DNA from: Orbilia blumenaviensis
Taxonomy: Eukaryota; Ascomycota; Orbiliomycetes; Orbiliales; Orbiliaceae
Reading direction: 5' to 3'
DNA: 64,000 nt
NCBI GenBank assembly: GCA_036872755.1
Contig: JAVHNS010000003.1
Location: forward strand, 930,001 to 994,000
In this document: one piece after another, positions 46,091 through 59,094 of the stretch
Layout: the number at the start of each line of letters is the position of its first letter
Position numbering within the stretch: the stretch's first letter is position 1
The notes under the pieces: generated by a model
Databases searched by the model: none
What the model was told of the DNA's origin: nothing
What the model saw: only the letters and a program-made list of their open reading frames with translations
Translations under genes and position numbers: made by a program

Positions 46091-49000
46091 TTAGGGGTCT
46101 GGTTGGTTAGTAGGCGCGATAATAGGTACAGTCACAAACTTCTTTGTAGGCTGTAGCATGATCGGCTGCTCCTCCACTCTGCGAGAAGGATCATTGCTTT
46201 CTGAAATCCCTTCGGTTCGTAGCGGAATGAGATGGGGATTAGGACTCATATCTCGCCGAAGAATATGGTTAAAGTTTACATGTGATGGGTTCGGTTGTGC
46301 GGCTATACCATTGGTCGGGTATGAGTTACGATAGTTGACGCCGGAGACGCTCAATCTACTAGAAAGCGTCGACACGAAACGATCATCTGTCATGACTGCG
46401 AACGCAGGATCGGATATCCTATCCAGAGCATTGTTGCCCCGCGCCGGGAAACAAGCAGTGTTTTGCCCCAAATCGTAAGATGAATGCCAAGGTACGCCAC
46501 CACCCATCTTCGCCGGAGGCACATTTGTCCAGGTGACTGTGATATCATCCCAAGGACTAAAAATAGCGTAGAACTCATTAGTAATCGTTAAACCCACAGT
46601 TATATAAGGCAGATGAGGTTTCAATAGGAGATAACTTACGCCACCCTATTCGCCCGCAAGAAATTACCCCAGTCCCACCCTTGCCTCAAATTTTGTTCTC
46701 GCGGAACTAAACGGGCGACAACGTTAGGAAAAATACCCGTATTCTCTTGCGTCGAAAAAAAGGGATATTCATCGCTGTATCTTTTAATTAGAAACTTGGA
46801 AACTGAAAAAGATTACCGCGAAAAGCTATCAGGCATAGATACTCACACTTCACATGTTGGATATTGTGGATTTGTTATTCTTGTTATAACATTCCCATTA
46901 GCCTGAGTTATGCGATTTGCTATCGGGCGTGGTGTGTAAACCAGCCATGGATTTGCAATTGGTCCTGCATTTCGTTGTCCATGCTGAGCTTTCCAGCGTT
47001 CTGGAATCACCCGGTTTCCTACTCTGTGGATATAATGCACAACCTGAGCTGCCCCTTGAACTTCAATTCCGCTTCTTATGTTCTCACAAACTTGTGGGTA
47101 TGAATTATAGGTGCAAGTGTAGGTAAGTCTCTTAGTGGAGCTACCTCTGCGAGATGCTACAGCTCGGTGGTTTCCGTACCACCTACCTGATGTTGTGTCT
47201 GGTCGATCGTGATACCCATAGCCAGTGGGGGTACTATCATCATCACTGTCTGTTTCATCATCTGAATCAGGTACGTATTCGCCTGAACTGTCCATGTCTT
47301 CGTCTTCGTCGCTGATGCTGGAAGTAACGTTTTTTATATCAGGTAGAAATTCATCCCAAGGGGCTTCGTCTGATGGTAGCGCAGGGAATCCTGTCACCTC
47401 CTTCCCACCAATCTCTATTCCAATTTTCAGGGGCTTGAAAACGGGCTCGGGATCGATATATAGTTCCTTAAACATAATACCGTAGTTAAAAAGAGGCCCT
47501 AGTAAATATTCAAAGCCCCTCTTCCTAAGGGTACCCGTATCTTCGTAGAGCAGGGGAGGCGGAGATCTATTTGGATCTATGTTGAAGTTCGGACAGCAAT
47601 ACTGAATGGTATGTCAGTTTCCGTTAGATATATTACTATCGAAGGCAAGGGAATGGATCGTTCTTACGCTAGCGTATCCCTCGAGGCAATATGCGTGTGA
47701 CCATTGTTCATCCGGAACTCTGGAGATTCTAGGTGAGATTGTCACCGTATTTTGGGCGATTTGAGTTAGGCCGGCGGGGCAACCGACTTTGCAAAGGCCT
47801 GGTGCTGTGGGGCCATCATCACCCACAGCCCGCTTCCGAGTTGGTCCAGGACCAATGATGCTAACTAAAATTTCGAAAGTTACTCCCGTTAGCAAAATTG
47901 TATGATAGCAAAACTGTATGATCGTACTGTCCCCTTCACTTCAGCTAGGTTTGGGATGGATACCTACTTAAATTTTCATTTCCTGACCAACCACATGACT
48001 TGATCGGATCCGTGGTCATGCTGTTCGAAGGACAGCAAATACTTGAGAGTTTGCCATTGTGACAAGCACCTGGCAAACCCAGAGCGTCTGTAGAGCTGAA
48101 CCGCCCACCACCGTACCCAAAAATGGAATACCCATCTATACATTTATCTCCGCAGAAAGCAACATAACAATTCGTCCGGGGGGGCTTCTCTTGTGTTGCA
48201 GCTGTAGTTTATGAGTTAGAAAACAATTTATCTTAATAGGTATCAACGTATCAATTCTAACATACCCAGAGCCACGAATTTGCCAGGTGTTACACCAATA
48301 GCAGCGGCCAAGCCGACATTGTCGGGTGTATCTTGGTCAAGTGCCCATATCATCAAACCACCAAGACACTTCGAAGCAGCCCAGTGCCTCTTGAAAGCTA
48401 TGCTCTCAGCATCATCATACGATACCCATTGATTATCCCAACTCATATACTTGACACCAGCAACCTTATCAAAAACTGGTGTTACTTTTTTCTTCTTTTG
48501 AATATCTTGAATCTCGATGTTCATCAAAATTCCCTCTGCTTCACTACAACGGCCCGGAGTCCCACCTCTCGTAAATTCACAACCAGGCTTGGTGCAGGCC
48601 TTATTTTTCAGCGTGAATGAGCGGCCGTAGAAGCCCAATCCCATGTTGATTTTACTTCCGCTTACGTTGCTCCTCCACATTAGATCCAGGGCTTGCTGTG
48701 TCATGGTTAAGTTTGTATGTGCCCCAACATAAGGCCCAGTCCACTTGTTATCTTTATCCCATGTTCCAACGTAATCGTAGGACATGAGATTGAACCAATC
48801 AATATAGCTTGCCATCTGAGCGAGGTTAAAGTGTTGGAGATACCAATAAGAAGCAGGTATGGCTACCGAAATACCTAGATATCACAAAGTGCTAAGTTAA
48901 CAAATCTGTAAGAAGTAACGAAACGCCTCGTTAATAAGGTTATCACGAATACTCACCCCATCCTCCACCAGCTGTCGTAAACGCCTGCTTCATCTCACGC

Positions 49001-50205
49001 ACAAGTAGTACGTAGTTCGCGGTATCTCCTGGCTTGCCGCCACGATCTAGAAAATACTTTTTAGCCTCATTTCAAGATTTTTTCAATAAATTATGACGGT
49101 GACTTCTCGAGAAGCCCTACCTTCAGCAGTGGGGTATTCCCAATCGATATCTATACCGTCAAAACCGTAGCTCCGCATAAATGCCATAACACTATCAATG
49201 AATATCTTTCTAGTACCAGCCGAAGCAGCCATCTTTGAGAAAGTTTCTCGAGTTGGACCGGGGTCGTTAAAGGCCCACCCGCCAACGGCAATAAAAACTT
49301 TAAGACCCGGAGAGGTTCTCTTCAAAGCAGTAACTTCCCCAAATAGCTCAGAGTCTAGGGCAGTTGCTGGTGCGATCTTAAAAGCATATGGATCGATGGA
49401 TGCGAAAGAGTATATAAGGTGTGTGAGGCCCGTAGTCTTGATCTTCGCGGGAGGAACGGCTGCGCATCTACGAGTGGTTGCCCATGATGCGTAGTACCCA
49501 ACTCTTCGTTCGCCGAGACCGCTAGTAGTGCATTTTGGTGCTGGTGTATCGCAGTTGTTTTGGCAGCCTGCGGACTTGCTGCAGAATTCCGTAGTGAGAC
49601 CGCTATCCAGAACCAACGAGTATTAGCAAATTTTGCAAGCTCTGCACCAGATATTTAGAATTACAGAGTTCGAAGTCTTACCAGAACCCCCATTTTGAGC
49701 AGCAAACGTTCTACCAAAGCCGAAGGATTAGGAATTTGTCTTTCTATAAACACTTCACAGTAACCAAACTCACAAGAGGGCAGTTTTGTTTCCCGGCAGG
49801 CGCATCTTTGCCACATTCCGCTTTCGCATCACAACTAATATCTGTTAGTTAAATCCATGCAGCTCGAGTTTGACGATTGATCTAAATTACTTTGCTAAAC
49901 AGCCAGTACCGCAAAAGTCTGGGCCAAAACCACAGTTTCCAAACTACGTATCGATATCTTTGTTAGACTGTTCACTAATTTATTGAAGCGCTGAATAAAA
50001 TCTAGAGCGGAGCTTACTTTACTACAACACCCAACTTTGCATGGTGCTTTAGCAGAACATGTCGACTGAGACTGCACGCCTGGTTACCTGTTAGCTCTTA
50101 TCATTACAGAGGCGTGTAATATCCTCGCCGGCCTTAGATTTCTATGAACATACCTGCAAAATATAATAAGAACGCAAGAAACGAAAAAAATCTATACAAC
50201 AGCAT
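46091..50205 (-). CDS. Secreted GH18 chitinase with CBM18 domains (killer-toxin-like subgroup C)
   Basis: A chitin-hydrolysing enzyme. Thirteen exons close in one frame: 50205-50154, 50079-50018, 49943-49891, 49834-49774, 49710-49682, 49602-49121, 49046-48957, 48874-48266, 48201-47968, 47864-47668, 47601-46847, 46774-46640 and 46556-46091, predicting 1074 residues. Residues 1-18 are a signal peptide (MLLYRFFSFLAFLLYFAG). Two Cys-rich chitin-binding (CBM18) segments follow, CCSKFGNCGFGPDFCG and NVCCSKWGFCG. The GH18 domain starts at RRVGYYASW; KVFIAVGGWAFND precedes the catalytic motif DGIDIDWEYP, whose last Glu is the proton donor, then WFNLMSYDYVG and GLMIWALDQD. After GH18 come Cys-rich C-terminal segments, an acidic Ser/Asp/Glu stretch and a final region starting DEYPFFST, as in subgroup C chitinases. 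LysM repeats usual in many subgroup C members are absent here but occur in the adjacent gene. Confidence 0.9.
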
Positions 50206-51823
50206 TTTGAAATGCAAAATTTTAAGAAGCCCCTAAGGCTTCAACTCGTACTGAAAGATATTTACTCCAGCAATTGGCGGTTAACTCTCATTTTTGATAT
50301 CTGTTACACGAGTGCTTATATACTGAAGCTCCTACTAGAGCTCATTCTTAAGCCATCTAGAAGCTGACAGGGAATTAAAAGGTAACTATTACCTATTTCT
50401 TGCTTTTTCTTCTTTTTTGTCTTTTGTTTTTTAAACGCAGCCTTGTCATTGCATTTATCACATGTATAAACGTAGTACATCGTAAATGCGATCTATCTAT
50501 CAATAGTAAGACGGGATTCTAACTAAAGAGGGCGCAGGGTATTCAAGAGCACTCTGAGTCTGTAGTTCCGAAAACTCGCGAATTCGGCAGGCATCAAGCT
50601 AGCCTCAACGATATTATATATTTTTTTCCTTTTTCTTATTTGTTTTTTTGCTTGACCGCAGCTATTATATTTTTCGCCATCCCGGGCCCGAGCTTCGGAG
50701 CAAGGACCCAGAGTTCCCGTGAGCGGGGAGATTTTAGCCTTTGCATAGACTTGCAGATGCGGCACAGCGGGACAATCCGATGCCACACCGATACATGCAT
50801 TGCCATGCATATCATATATCTGCGCGCATTCCCATCCTCTTAATCCCTGAAAAATGCATTTTGGGAACTTCGAATTCAGGGGGAGACTTAACAAAGGAAT
50901 ATACCAATCCCGCATGCGCAAGTACAAGTTACCAGATCCTAGGCCTTGCGCCTGATAAACCTTAAGATACGAATACGATCTTTTTTTTTTTTTTTTTTTT
51001 TCGTATTTTAAGTCATTGATAACCCTGTATATATATTTGCATTGTTACACACCGAGCTGCCCTGAATCGGATAACGCCGTGGCTGCCGAACCTTAACCGG
51101 CAGGTAGATACATAATTTTTCCCGAAACTGCGCATGCGCATGCTGCGGTAAGAAGCTAGCTTGGGTAAAACCTCAACACCGCGGCCCTGACAACAACCCA
51201 AAAAGCAGCGGAAATTTTTCTTTTCCCTCCTTGTCTTCCTTAATTAATTGCTGACAGCCTAGATCTAGATATAGTGTCTGGAAAAAGATCTTGCGCCTGC
51301 TAAAAGGCGAATACGGCTTACATGCTGAAAAAAGGGAAGAAACCATGGGCGGTTCCTGGCCAGCTGGGGGGCGGGTCCACTTGGCGTCAATTCCTCAGGC
51401 TAAGCGAGCTCGCTTGTAACATTTTTGCTACTATAAACCTCGTGAGGATGAGGAACCTCAGGTACCTAGGTATATGCACGAACAATCATCTTGAATTCCC
51501 GGAAATTCCCTGCTTTCTGTTTTCGTAATGCGATGAGGCATAGCAATGGCAGGGGAGATAAACTATATCTTCAAGCATTGAGAAGCGGCCTGGAAACAGG
51601 CTAGTCCCGTTTCGAGAATTAAATTTCAGTATCGAGCTAGCTATTCAGCGCCTGTGTCATAGGCCCAAAAGATGCGCCCTTTGCAAATACTATCTATTTG
51701 AGGATTCATAGCTCTATCTCTTGCAGTTAGAAATCCAACATCTTAGATTTCGGTATCTCTTCATTAGAATTTTCAGATCTATAGCTTCGTTTTCATACAC
51801 TTTCCGCCCTACATACCTCTAAA
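50206..51823. other. Divergent promoter region, chitinase/LysM gene
   Basis: 1.6 kb between the divergently oriented chitinase (-) and first LysM gene (+), so it probably contains both promoters. A run of 22 T occurs near 50980-51001. No other gene is supported. Confidence 0.55.
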
Positions 51824-53246
51824 ATGTTGCGGCTCACTTTCACCTTATTCCCCCTTCTAAACCTCATAACCAGCGTAACAGCAGGAACAAACCTCCTCCC
51901 CGACGTCGGAACCACCTTTGACGGCGACGATGCCGTTGTAAAAGGCTGTATCAGCGCCTACAACAAAACCCTAGATTGCACAGTAGACCTTCCCTTCGTC
52001 CGCCATTACTACCAGTACGAATGGACAGAAGAAAGACTGAAAGCTCTTTGCACACCACAATGTCACGAGTCAGTCAGTAGCTGGCAGGCTGGTGTAAAAA
52101 CTGCCTGCGATAAAGATGATATGCCGTTTATTTTCGGAGGGGCGTCTTATAAAGGCAGTGTTTATACTGAGAAATTGAGTTATGGACTTGATATGGTGTG
52201 TATGAAGTCGAGGGATGAGAAGTAAGTATATACGCTATTCCGCTTCAATTGCGTCTACAACATCTAATGGTATATACGTAGAAACTACGGCGATTGGTGC
52301 CAACTCGAAGTCGCAAAACTACACACCCATCTCCAGTCCTCATTCAAATCCGCGCGCTTCAGCAAAGACAAGAAAAAAGACCGAAGCCTCGGCCTCCCAA
52401 GCAGCGAAACAACCGGTCTTCTAGCCGCCTACCCAAAGAAAGTATTATGCTCCTCATGCTTTCTGGACAGGCTAGGAATCCAAGCGAACGCCTATTCTTC
52501 AAATTGGTCTCCAGCGTTAGCAAACGACTACGCTGCACTCGGAAAACTATGCTCTAAACCAACCAAGAAAATTAACAGACATGATAAAGAATACATTCGA
52601 AGTAGTCTTGCGGTCGCTGAGCCTACGAAGACACCTACAGTTGCTACTGCAAAACATGTGCAGTGTAAAGGCCAGCTTGTATCTTTTCTTGATACCGACA
52701 CACCGCTCAGTCTTAGCAACAACCTTATCGTCAGCACGGCGGAACTTCTCCATGCCAATGGAATCCCTATAACTGCAGCTAATATATTAACACCGTGGAA
52801 GAAGCTGGTTACGGATAAATACTCAGTGTGCATGCCTCCAACCTGTGAGATCTTACGAGTCGATAAGGGAGAAAGCTGCGAAGATATAATTCAGAGTACA
52901 AGAAATACGGCGACATTGTTCTTTTCTTGGAACCCTCATTTGATCGGAGACTGTACTACTGGACTCGCGGAGCTTCAGAACGTATGCGTCGGTCCTCCTG
53001 GCGGGCGTTATGAGCTTCCGAACCCGGTTTTTGGTAAGTCAAAATCACAAATCAAATCCACCATTAACAGTAATGTTATAATCAAAAGACTAATAAGATA
53101 CCTTAGATGACAATCCGTATATCCGCCCTAATTTTACTTCACCTGTCCAAGACCGAAATTCAACTATTCCACTACAGTCGAATATCACCGCCACCAAGAC
53201 TCAAGAAGCATATAGTGCTTTCACCACGCTGGATGACTTTTTTTAA
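51824..53246 (+). CDS. Secreted LysM-domain protein
   Basis: Three exons: 51824-52221, 52282-53033 and 53107-53246, predicting 429 residues. Residues 1-20 are a signal peptide (MLRLTFTLFPLLNLITSVTA). The first ~290 residues contain paired Cys (CTVDLP, LKALCTPQCHES, VLCSSCFLDRL) in a pattern common in fungal secreted LysM proteins, but no domain I can name. A LysM domain lies at about 318-370: CEILRVDKGESCEDI, LFFSWNPHL and LQNVCVGPPGG. LysM domains bind chitin oligomers. The tail is short and Ser/Thr-rich with Asn-linked glycosylation sites (NFTS, NSTI, NITA). The gene is divergent to the GH18-CBM18 chitinase and is followed by a second LysM gene, so a shared role in chitin binding or wall remodelling is inferred. 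Confidence 0.85.
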
Positions 53247-55016
53247 GCACTAGATAGAATATATTTGACTTTAATTGTTTATTTTGTACCGTATCATTAT
53301 CAATTGATTTCTACACCATTTACCCCATATTATTTCGTGTGACCAATGTACTACAATAGAATGTGAATTTTCAAACATCTATGTGGTCCGGATGGGATTC
53401 TCTTCTCGACCTTGTAAAGAAGCTTCTAAGCAATGTACTCAGTTCCATCAGCCCCTGCAGCACAGCCCACCATGCATAGTAAAGCTCCGAATTTCGGAAT
53501 TGCTTCGATCGCGACCGATCTCCAGTCAACGAGCGAAACAAAACCAAAGCTTCTTACGGCATCAATTCAAAAAGCCCAACATCGCATCGGCGATATCCGG
53601 GTCCTCGAGAATAAGGAGGCTCAGCCTACGAAGCACAAAGAAAACAAGCTCATACAAACCCTAGTCACCGCCGCAGCTATATATTAGCATATGCGCATGT
53701 TTCACCTCCCCATAAAAAAACCCCGATCTCGCGATCGGATGCTTATAACAATAAATCAAAAACGTTACATCAGAGCTCTGCATATAATCTCACAGCGTCA
53801 GATTGCGCAGGCATCATGTATCTTCGCGGCACAGAACTTTTTAAAAAATAACCTTAAAAAAAACCCCACACAAATCAGGAATAAATAAAAATGCACGTGC
53901 AAACCATGCATCAATGAGCTCCATATACATATGCAAGATTGTTTAACGGACCCGAATTAACATCTGCAAGGTAACGCTAATATAAATTAATCCAGATCTC
54001 CCCGAAAATTCAGTAAGCTCCAGGGTGCCAGGGGTAAGAAAATAAGGAAGGAATAATGCCCGTCGGCACGGTTTTCATAAGGTGATAACCCCTGTGCCGT
54101 GCCGCCGGGTAATACAAATTTTGGCGGCGGCGGCACAGCCCTAGGTGCCTGACGCCCGACTAGGCATATCACCTTCTAAAATGATGAAAGTGAAGACAAT
54201 CGAGGCTCTGGAAACATTAACATATTGAGGAAGGCGGTGGAGTGATTATGAGCTCTTGTAGGCATCTCGGCGTAATTGCCTTGCCGCATACATCTACCCC
54301 TACTTACTCCGTTGATGCATTCTTTTTTCTTGTCGCATCTGGAAAAGATCTAGGGCTTACCGGGAGCTAACGTAATTTTGGTTTAGGACTCATCATCACA
54401 TCTAACAAGGATCAGATTAGACTTTTTTTTTTTCCGCAGCGCCGGCACCGGGTATGTATGAACAAGGTAGGCGCATATGATATTCCGTACAGGGGTGTTG
54501 TTAAAAGTTGACAGGGTACGGATATCGCGATAACGAGCTCAAGCTAGCTTGCACTTGCGCACTCCTACGAGCCGCAGTTAATCATGTCGACTAGTACAGC
54601 AATAATACAGAATATACCTAGGTATAATCCACCAGCCGATTGGAATACGAATGAAAATATGGTGGTTCTGGCATGTGCATGCAGATACCTAGCTTCTATG
54701 GCTATATCTTGGCGCTGGCGCGGTCCGGATGTTCTGATGAAAGGACCCGAAAATAAAAAACGAACTACCTGATAGAGAGCTTATGCGATGAGTGAAGGAT
54801 GTTGTCTCGTAAATCAGCCGCTTGGGCTGCCGATACGTTGGGAGGTAATTGGGAAGCTATGATATCAGGTATGAGAATCTGTATATAAGAAACCAAAGAA
54901 TCGAACGAAGATACGATATCAGCACGCCATCGAGGACTCAAGTTCAAAGCTAGCATATAAAGTATAGATATATATATATATATTCTATTCTTCAAAAGCC
55001 TGTTTCAACAATAATC
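53247..55016. other. Intergenic region between the two LysM genes
   Basis: 1.77 kb without a supported gene. An 84-codon frame with an ATG at 53433-53687 has no signature. At about 54060-54140 is a GC-rich island in AT-rich surroundings with an imperfect inverted repeat (CTGTGCCGTGCCGCC against GGCGGCGGCGGCACAG). TA-rich sequence (54963-54985) just before the next gene may serve as its TATA region. Confidence 0.5.
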
Positions 55017-56193
55017 ATGTACAAATCCGTCAGTGTCCTCGCCCTCGTCGGACTCCTTGACATCTGTCATGCATATGTCCCCTCATACCCTAGAGACTTA
55101 AAAGGTACCGAAACCTCCTAGCACAATTGATAGATTACGTTGAAACTAAAAACCTCTCTAGCTCGTCAAACTGCCGTTGCAAACTGTAACAAATGGTTCA
55201 CGACATTCGCCGGTGATAGCTGCACAACCGTCGCCGCATTCAATGACATCACAGTCGAGGATCTCATCAAATGGGTAACTAATCTCCCCAAAACAACATA
55301 CCCCCAAAAACCACCAACTGACACATATCTCTTAAAAATAGAACCCCTCTCTCAAAAACGGAGTCTGCGACGACATCATCCTCCCAGACACAAACTATTG
55401 CGTCGGCGTCCCGCAACCCACAACCACAAAACCCACCACCACATCCACAAAACCCGCAACAACAGGAAACGGCATCACAACCCCAACCCCAATCCAAGCC
55501 GGCATGATCACATCATGTAACAAATTCCACTTCGTCGCAGCAGGTCAGACCTGCGGTGACATTACTGCCAAATACGCAGGTACAAACCTTGACCTGCTAT
55601 TCAAATGGAACCCGGCAATCGGAAAGACTTGCTCCGGTATGTGGGCGGATACATATCTCTGCGTTGGAATTATCGGCGGTACTCCAACTACGAAGGCTAC
55701 TACAACGGCAGCTAAGACTACTGCTGCCGGTGGAACTCCTTCTCCTATTGGTAGCAATACCACCAAGGACTGCAAGAAGTGGGCATACATCAGAACCGGC
55801 GATACCTGCCAAACAATCCTCGACAGAAACAAGGACGTAAAATCCACTCTCAAGGATTTAGTCCGCTGGAACCCCTCCGTCAAAGCCGACTGCAGCGGTT
55901 TACTCGCTCAGTACTACCTCTGCATCGTCGGTCCTGCCGCGCCAACCCCAACCACCACCAAAAAGCCACAGACGACCACAGCAAATCCAACACCTAGCCC
56001 TATTCAGTCCGGTCAGACTAAGAATTGTAAGGGATGGGCTTATGTTCAGCCGGGACAGACTTGTCAGGATATCATCAAGGCGAAGGCATCTTTGAAGCTT
56101 ACGCTTGCGCAGCTGTTTGCTTGGAACCCAGCGATCGGCAAGGATTGTTCGAATATGTGGGCGAAGACGTATTTGTGTGTTCAGATTAAATGA
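55017..56193 (+). CDS. Secreted protein with four LysM domains
   Basis: Three exons: 55017-55104, 55162-55274 and 55342-56193, predicting 350 residues. Residues 1-19 are a signal peptide (MYKSVSVLALVGLLDICHA). Four LysM domains follow, each Cys-flanked and with the WNP core: first CNKWFTTFAGDSCTT to WNPSL, then CNKFHFVAAGQTCGD to WNPAI, CKKWAYIRTGDTCQT to WNPSV, and CKGWAYVQPGQTCQD to WNPAI. Thr/Pro/Lys linkers separate them. The second intron cuts inside the first LysM right after the Trp of WNP; splicing it restores WNPSLKNG, which supports the model. Short secreted proteins with only LysM domains can bind chitin and, in other fungi, shield hyphae or hide chitin fragments. Which role applies here is not visible. 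Confidence 0.92.
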
Positions 56194-56907
56194 TTTGTAT
56201 TAATAGAAGCTATCTTGTAGCTGTGTAGCTAGAGTTTTAGATGAATGCCATGTTTATTGTTTCAATCGATTCGATTTCGTCCTGTCCCTAGAAATCCACA
56301 TAGTTAGGCAATCAAAGCCAAAGAAATCTTAAACCTACTTTACCAGGATCCTTACTGTTAGAGACTTGTGATTATTTGTCAGTCACCGAACTTATCTTCA
56401 CCACTCCTACACGGCCCAACTATCACCATTTCACATGCATGTACATGCCGAGTTAACATGATATCAAGCTCCGCAGCTCTGTGGTAATTTACACCCCAAA
56501 CAACGCGGTTACACCAAGCCAGCGCCAAGTCCTCAACCCCAACAAGGGTAATCCCTGTCGCTCACAAGCTGACCAAACCGGGGTCTCCTCCATCAGAACC
56601 TGCTGAATTGGGACCTAGATTTTTGCATAAATCGCGAGCGACGGACCCACGCAGCCGGATTGTGTACCAGCGGCACAGCGCCTCAGCCTAGTAACGTTAA
56701 CTCACCTTGCTTTCTTCTTCAAAAAGAAGCCGCAAAGCTTTAAAACCTAGTGAATTTTTCTTTCTATTTGCATTTAATACCCCCCAGCTCCCTCTCGACG
56801 TTCTCTAGATTTGGTTACTACCTACCTGCCCTGATGCAATAATAGACTTACTGAGACCTAGCCTCTACCTACCTACCTACCCCAAACTAAGAAAGATCTT
56901 TAAAAAA
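56194..56907. other. Intergenic region
   Basis: 714 bp between the LysM gene and the F-box gene. A CTACCTACCTACC microrepeat is at about 56869-56881. No gene is seen. Confidence 0.5.
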
Positions 56908-59094
56908 ATGTATAAAGATATTATCGCACAAGCACCAGCCGATATCCAAATCGGAATCTTATCCTACATCGACGACTATCGGAGCTTAATCTCATGGATA
57001 CGGGTAATTAAGCTTCCTCTTCCATACAAAACCAAAACTCCAACGAATCATAACTAAAAGTATATAAATATAAATAAAAATAGGTATCAAAACCCTGGAA
57101 AACCCTCCTAACATCCCCAACCCTCGAACCAATCTACCGCCGCCTAATACTCCAAACCTGGCCAAACCACTATAACCTGCTAGCCCGCAAAAAAACCGCC
57201 ACCGCCACCGCCCCGGCCCCAACACCACAAACCCACAATCCAAACTATTATCAAAGAATCCTAATCACCCTCGGTAAAAACGCCGCTGAGATAAAAGCGG
57301 GACGTCTTCACGCCGCAGGGTCGTTAACTGCTCCAGCAAGTCTTAGAAGTGTAGAGTTTTGTTATGGAGATGGGTATTTAGCGGTTTTTAGCACGGGTAG
57401 GAGTTCGACGGCGGAAAAGGATGCGGTTTATGTTTATGATTTGTCGATTTTGAGGGAAAATGAAGGAGAGGTCGGAGTGAGGAAGGTTAAGTGTGGTGGA
57501 TGGGTTAGGAACGTGACGATTTCGAATGGATATATGGCGTGGATGACGCAGGATCGAGATGATGATGCGAAGTATGTGATTCACCTCCTACCCCCTCTTT
57601 ATAAAAGAACAAAAAAACGGAGAAACAATTCTAATATATACAAAAAAAAGCACAACAAGCATAACAATCGGCCTAACAGACCTAACCACCTTCACCACCC
57701 GCTCCTTCAAGCCTCAAATCCAAGAACACACCTTCGAAACCTACACCGAGGTCATAAACCAAGAAGGCACAGACGCCTTCACCAACCCTTCAAAACCTCG
57801 ATCCTCGCAAATCCTCCTCCTCCCGAACTCCCCCCAATTCCTACGCACAAACGGCCACTGCATAGTCTTCTCCTCCAGCTTCCTAACCCACTACACAGTC
57901 TGGAACCTCAATTTATCTTCTGAAACCCCGGTCACCGGCATAACCCACACTCTAGATCCAGACTGGACCGGCTTCCTCCACGACATCTGGACGACATCTC
58001 CAACCTGGTCAGCTTTAACAACTCTAACCTACTATTTAACACTAGACGCCGACTCAGACATCTACACCACCATAACCGGCTTCCTACCCGAAAAGGACAA
58101 CATCTACCCCTACGACCGCTACCTCTCCCGCTACGCCTGTCGTTCCTCAGATGGGAAACCTTACAGAATGAAATCCACCGCAGGTATCCCACCATATCGA
58201 AACCCTGAACTAAACGACCTGCAGGTATCATTTATAGCATCGCAGTTATCTAGTTTTTATACCGGAGGGTATAATTTCTTCAACTACTCCCCCGCAAACA
58301 CGAAGTTTGAAGAAGAGGAAATGGGGGCGACGAGGGATATGTTACTACAAGGCGACTGGGGTCGCGTGCCGCGTATAGTAATTGATAAAAAACAACCAAG
58401 GCATGATGAAGATTATGAAGTTCATTATAAAGCGGATTTTGAAGATGGGGCTTCCGGGTGGGCGACTGAGCGGGAGTATGATGTTCAATACATTAATCCC
58501 CTTGCGGTTTATAAAACTCCTAGAGATGGGGGGGTTAGGAAGTGGAAGTCGTCGCAGGTTAGGGCTATTCCGGGTTTTGGGCCGGATTGTGTGGTTTGGT
58601 TGGTGCAGTATGATGATGAGGATGTGGTTAAGGATGATGGTGGGGTTGTGAAGGTTAGGAATGTGAGGATTGTAGGGCTGAAGCCGATGTATCGGACGAA
58701 AGTGGGGGTTGCGAATGATGATGGTGACGATGAAGGAGGGAGGGGGGAGGAGGGGGAAGTAAATATGGATGACGAACCGCCTAACCCAATAGATGACGAC
58801 GCAGAAGACCAGGAACCTGACGAAAAACCGGTAAGGTACGTCTTCTCGTCGTCGAATATCCCACCACCCGCCTCTGTATGTGAAGTGGTACTAGACTACA
58901 AGTTGAATCGGATGGTGAAGTGGGAGGGGGACGATCAGTATATTGTGCTACGACACTACAAGCCTCTACCGGTGGTAGAAGGGGAGGAGCCGCCAGTACC
59001 GAATTTTGAGAGTATGTTTACTCTGTTTAGGTATGGCGATGGGGTTGGGGAGCCGGTGGTTTATGATATTCGGGATGATGATATCGATGAGTAG
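56908..59094 (+). CDS. F-box protein
   Basis: Three exons: 56908-57003, 57084-57571 and 57651-59094, predicting 675 residues. The N-terminus carries a fungal F-box split by the first intron: ILSYIDDYRSLISWIR, then VSKPWKTLLTSPTLEPIYRR. Such domains bind Skp1 in SCF ubiquitin ligases. The middle (residues ~90-450) is beta-rich with repeated YxxFSTG/NGYMAWM-like strands as in fungal F-box proteins with propeller-like partners, but no repeat is clear. The C-terminal ~150 residues are Asp/Glu-rich. The second intron's acceptor (AAAAAAAAG) is weak; a second AG nine bases later is also in frame. Codon usage changes: the 5' half is C-rich at third positions, the 3' half T/G-rich. Substrates are unknown. 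Confidence 0.75.

Noticed and set aside
53433..53687. 84-codon frame with ATG between the LysM genes
   Set aside because: No signal peptide, domain or repeat; length is within chance expectation for this spacer.
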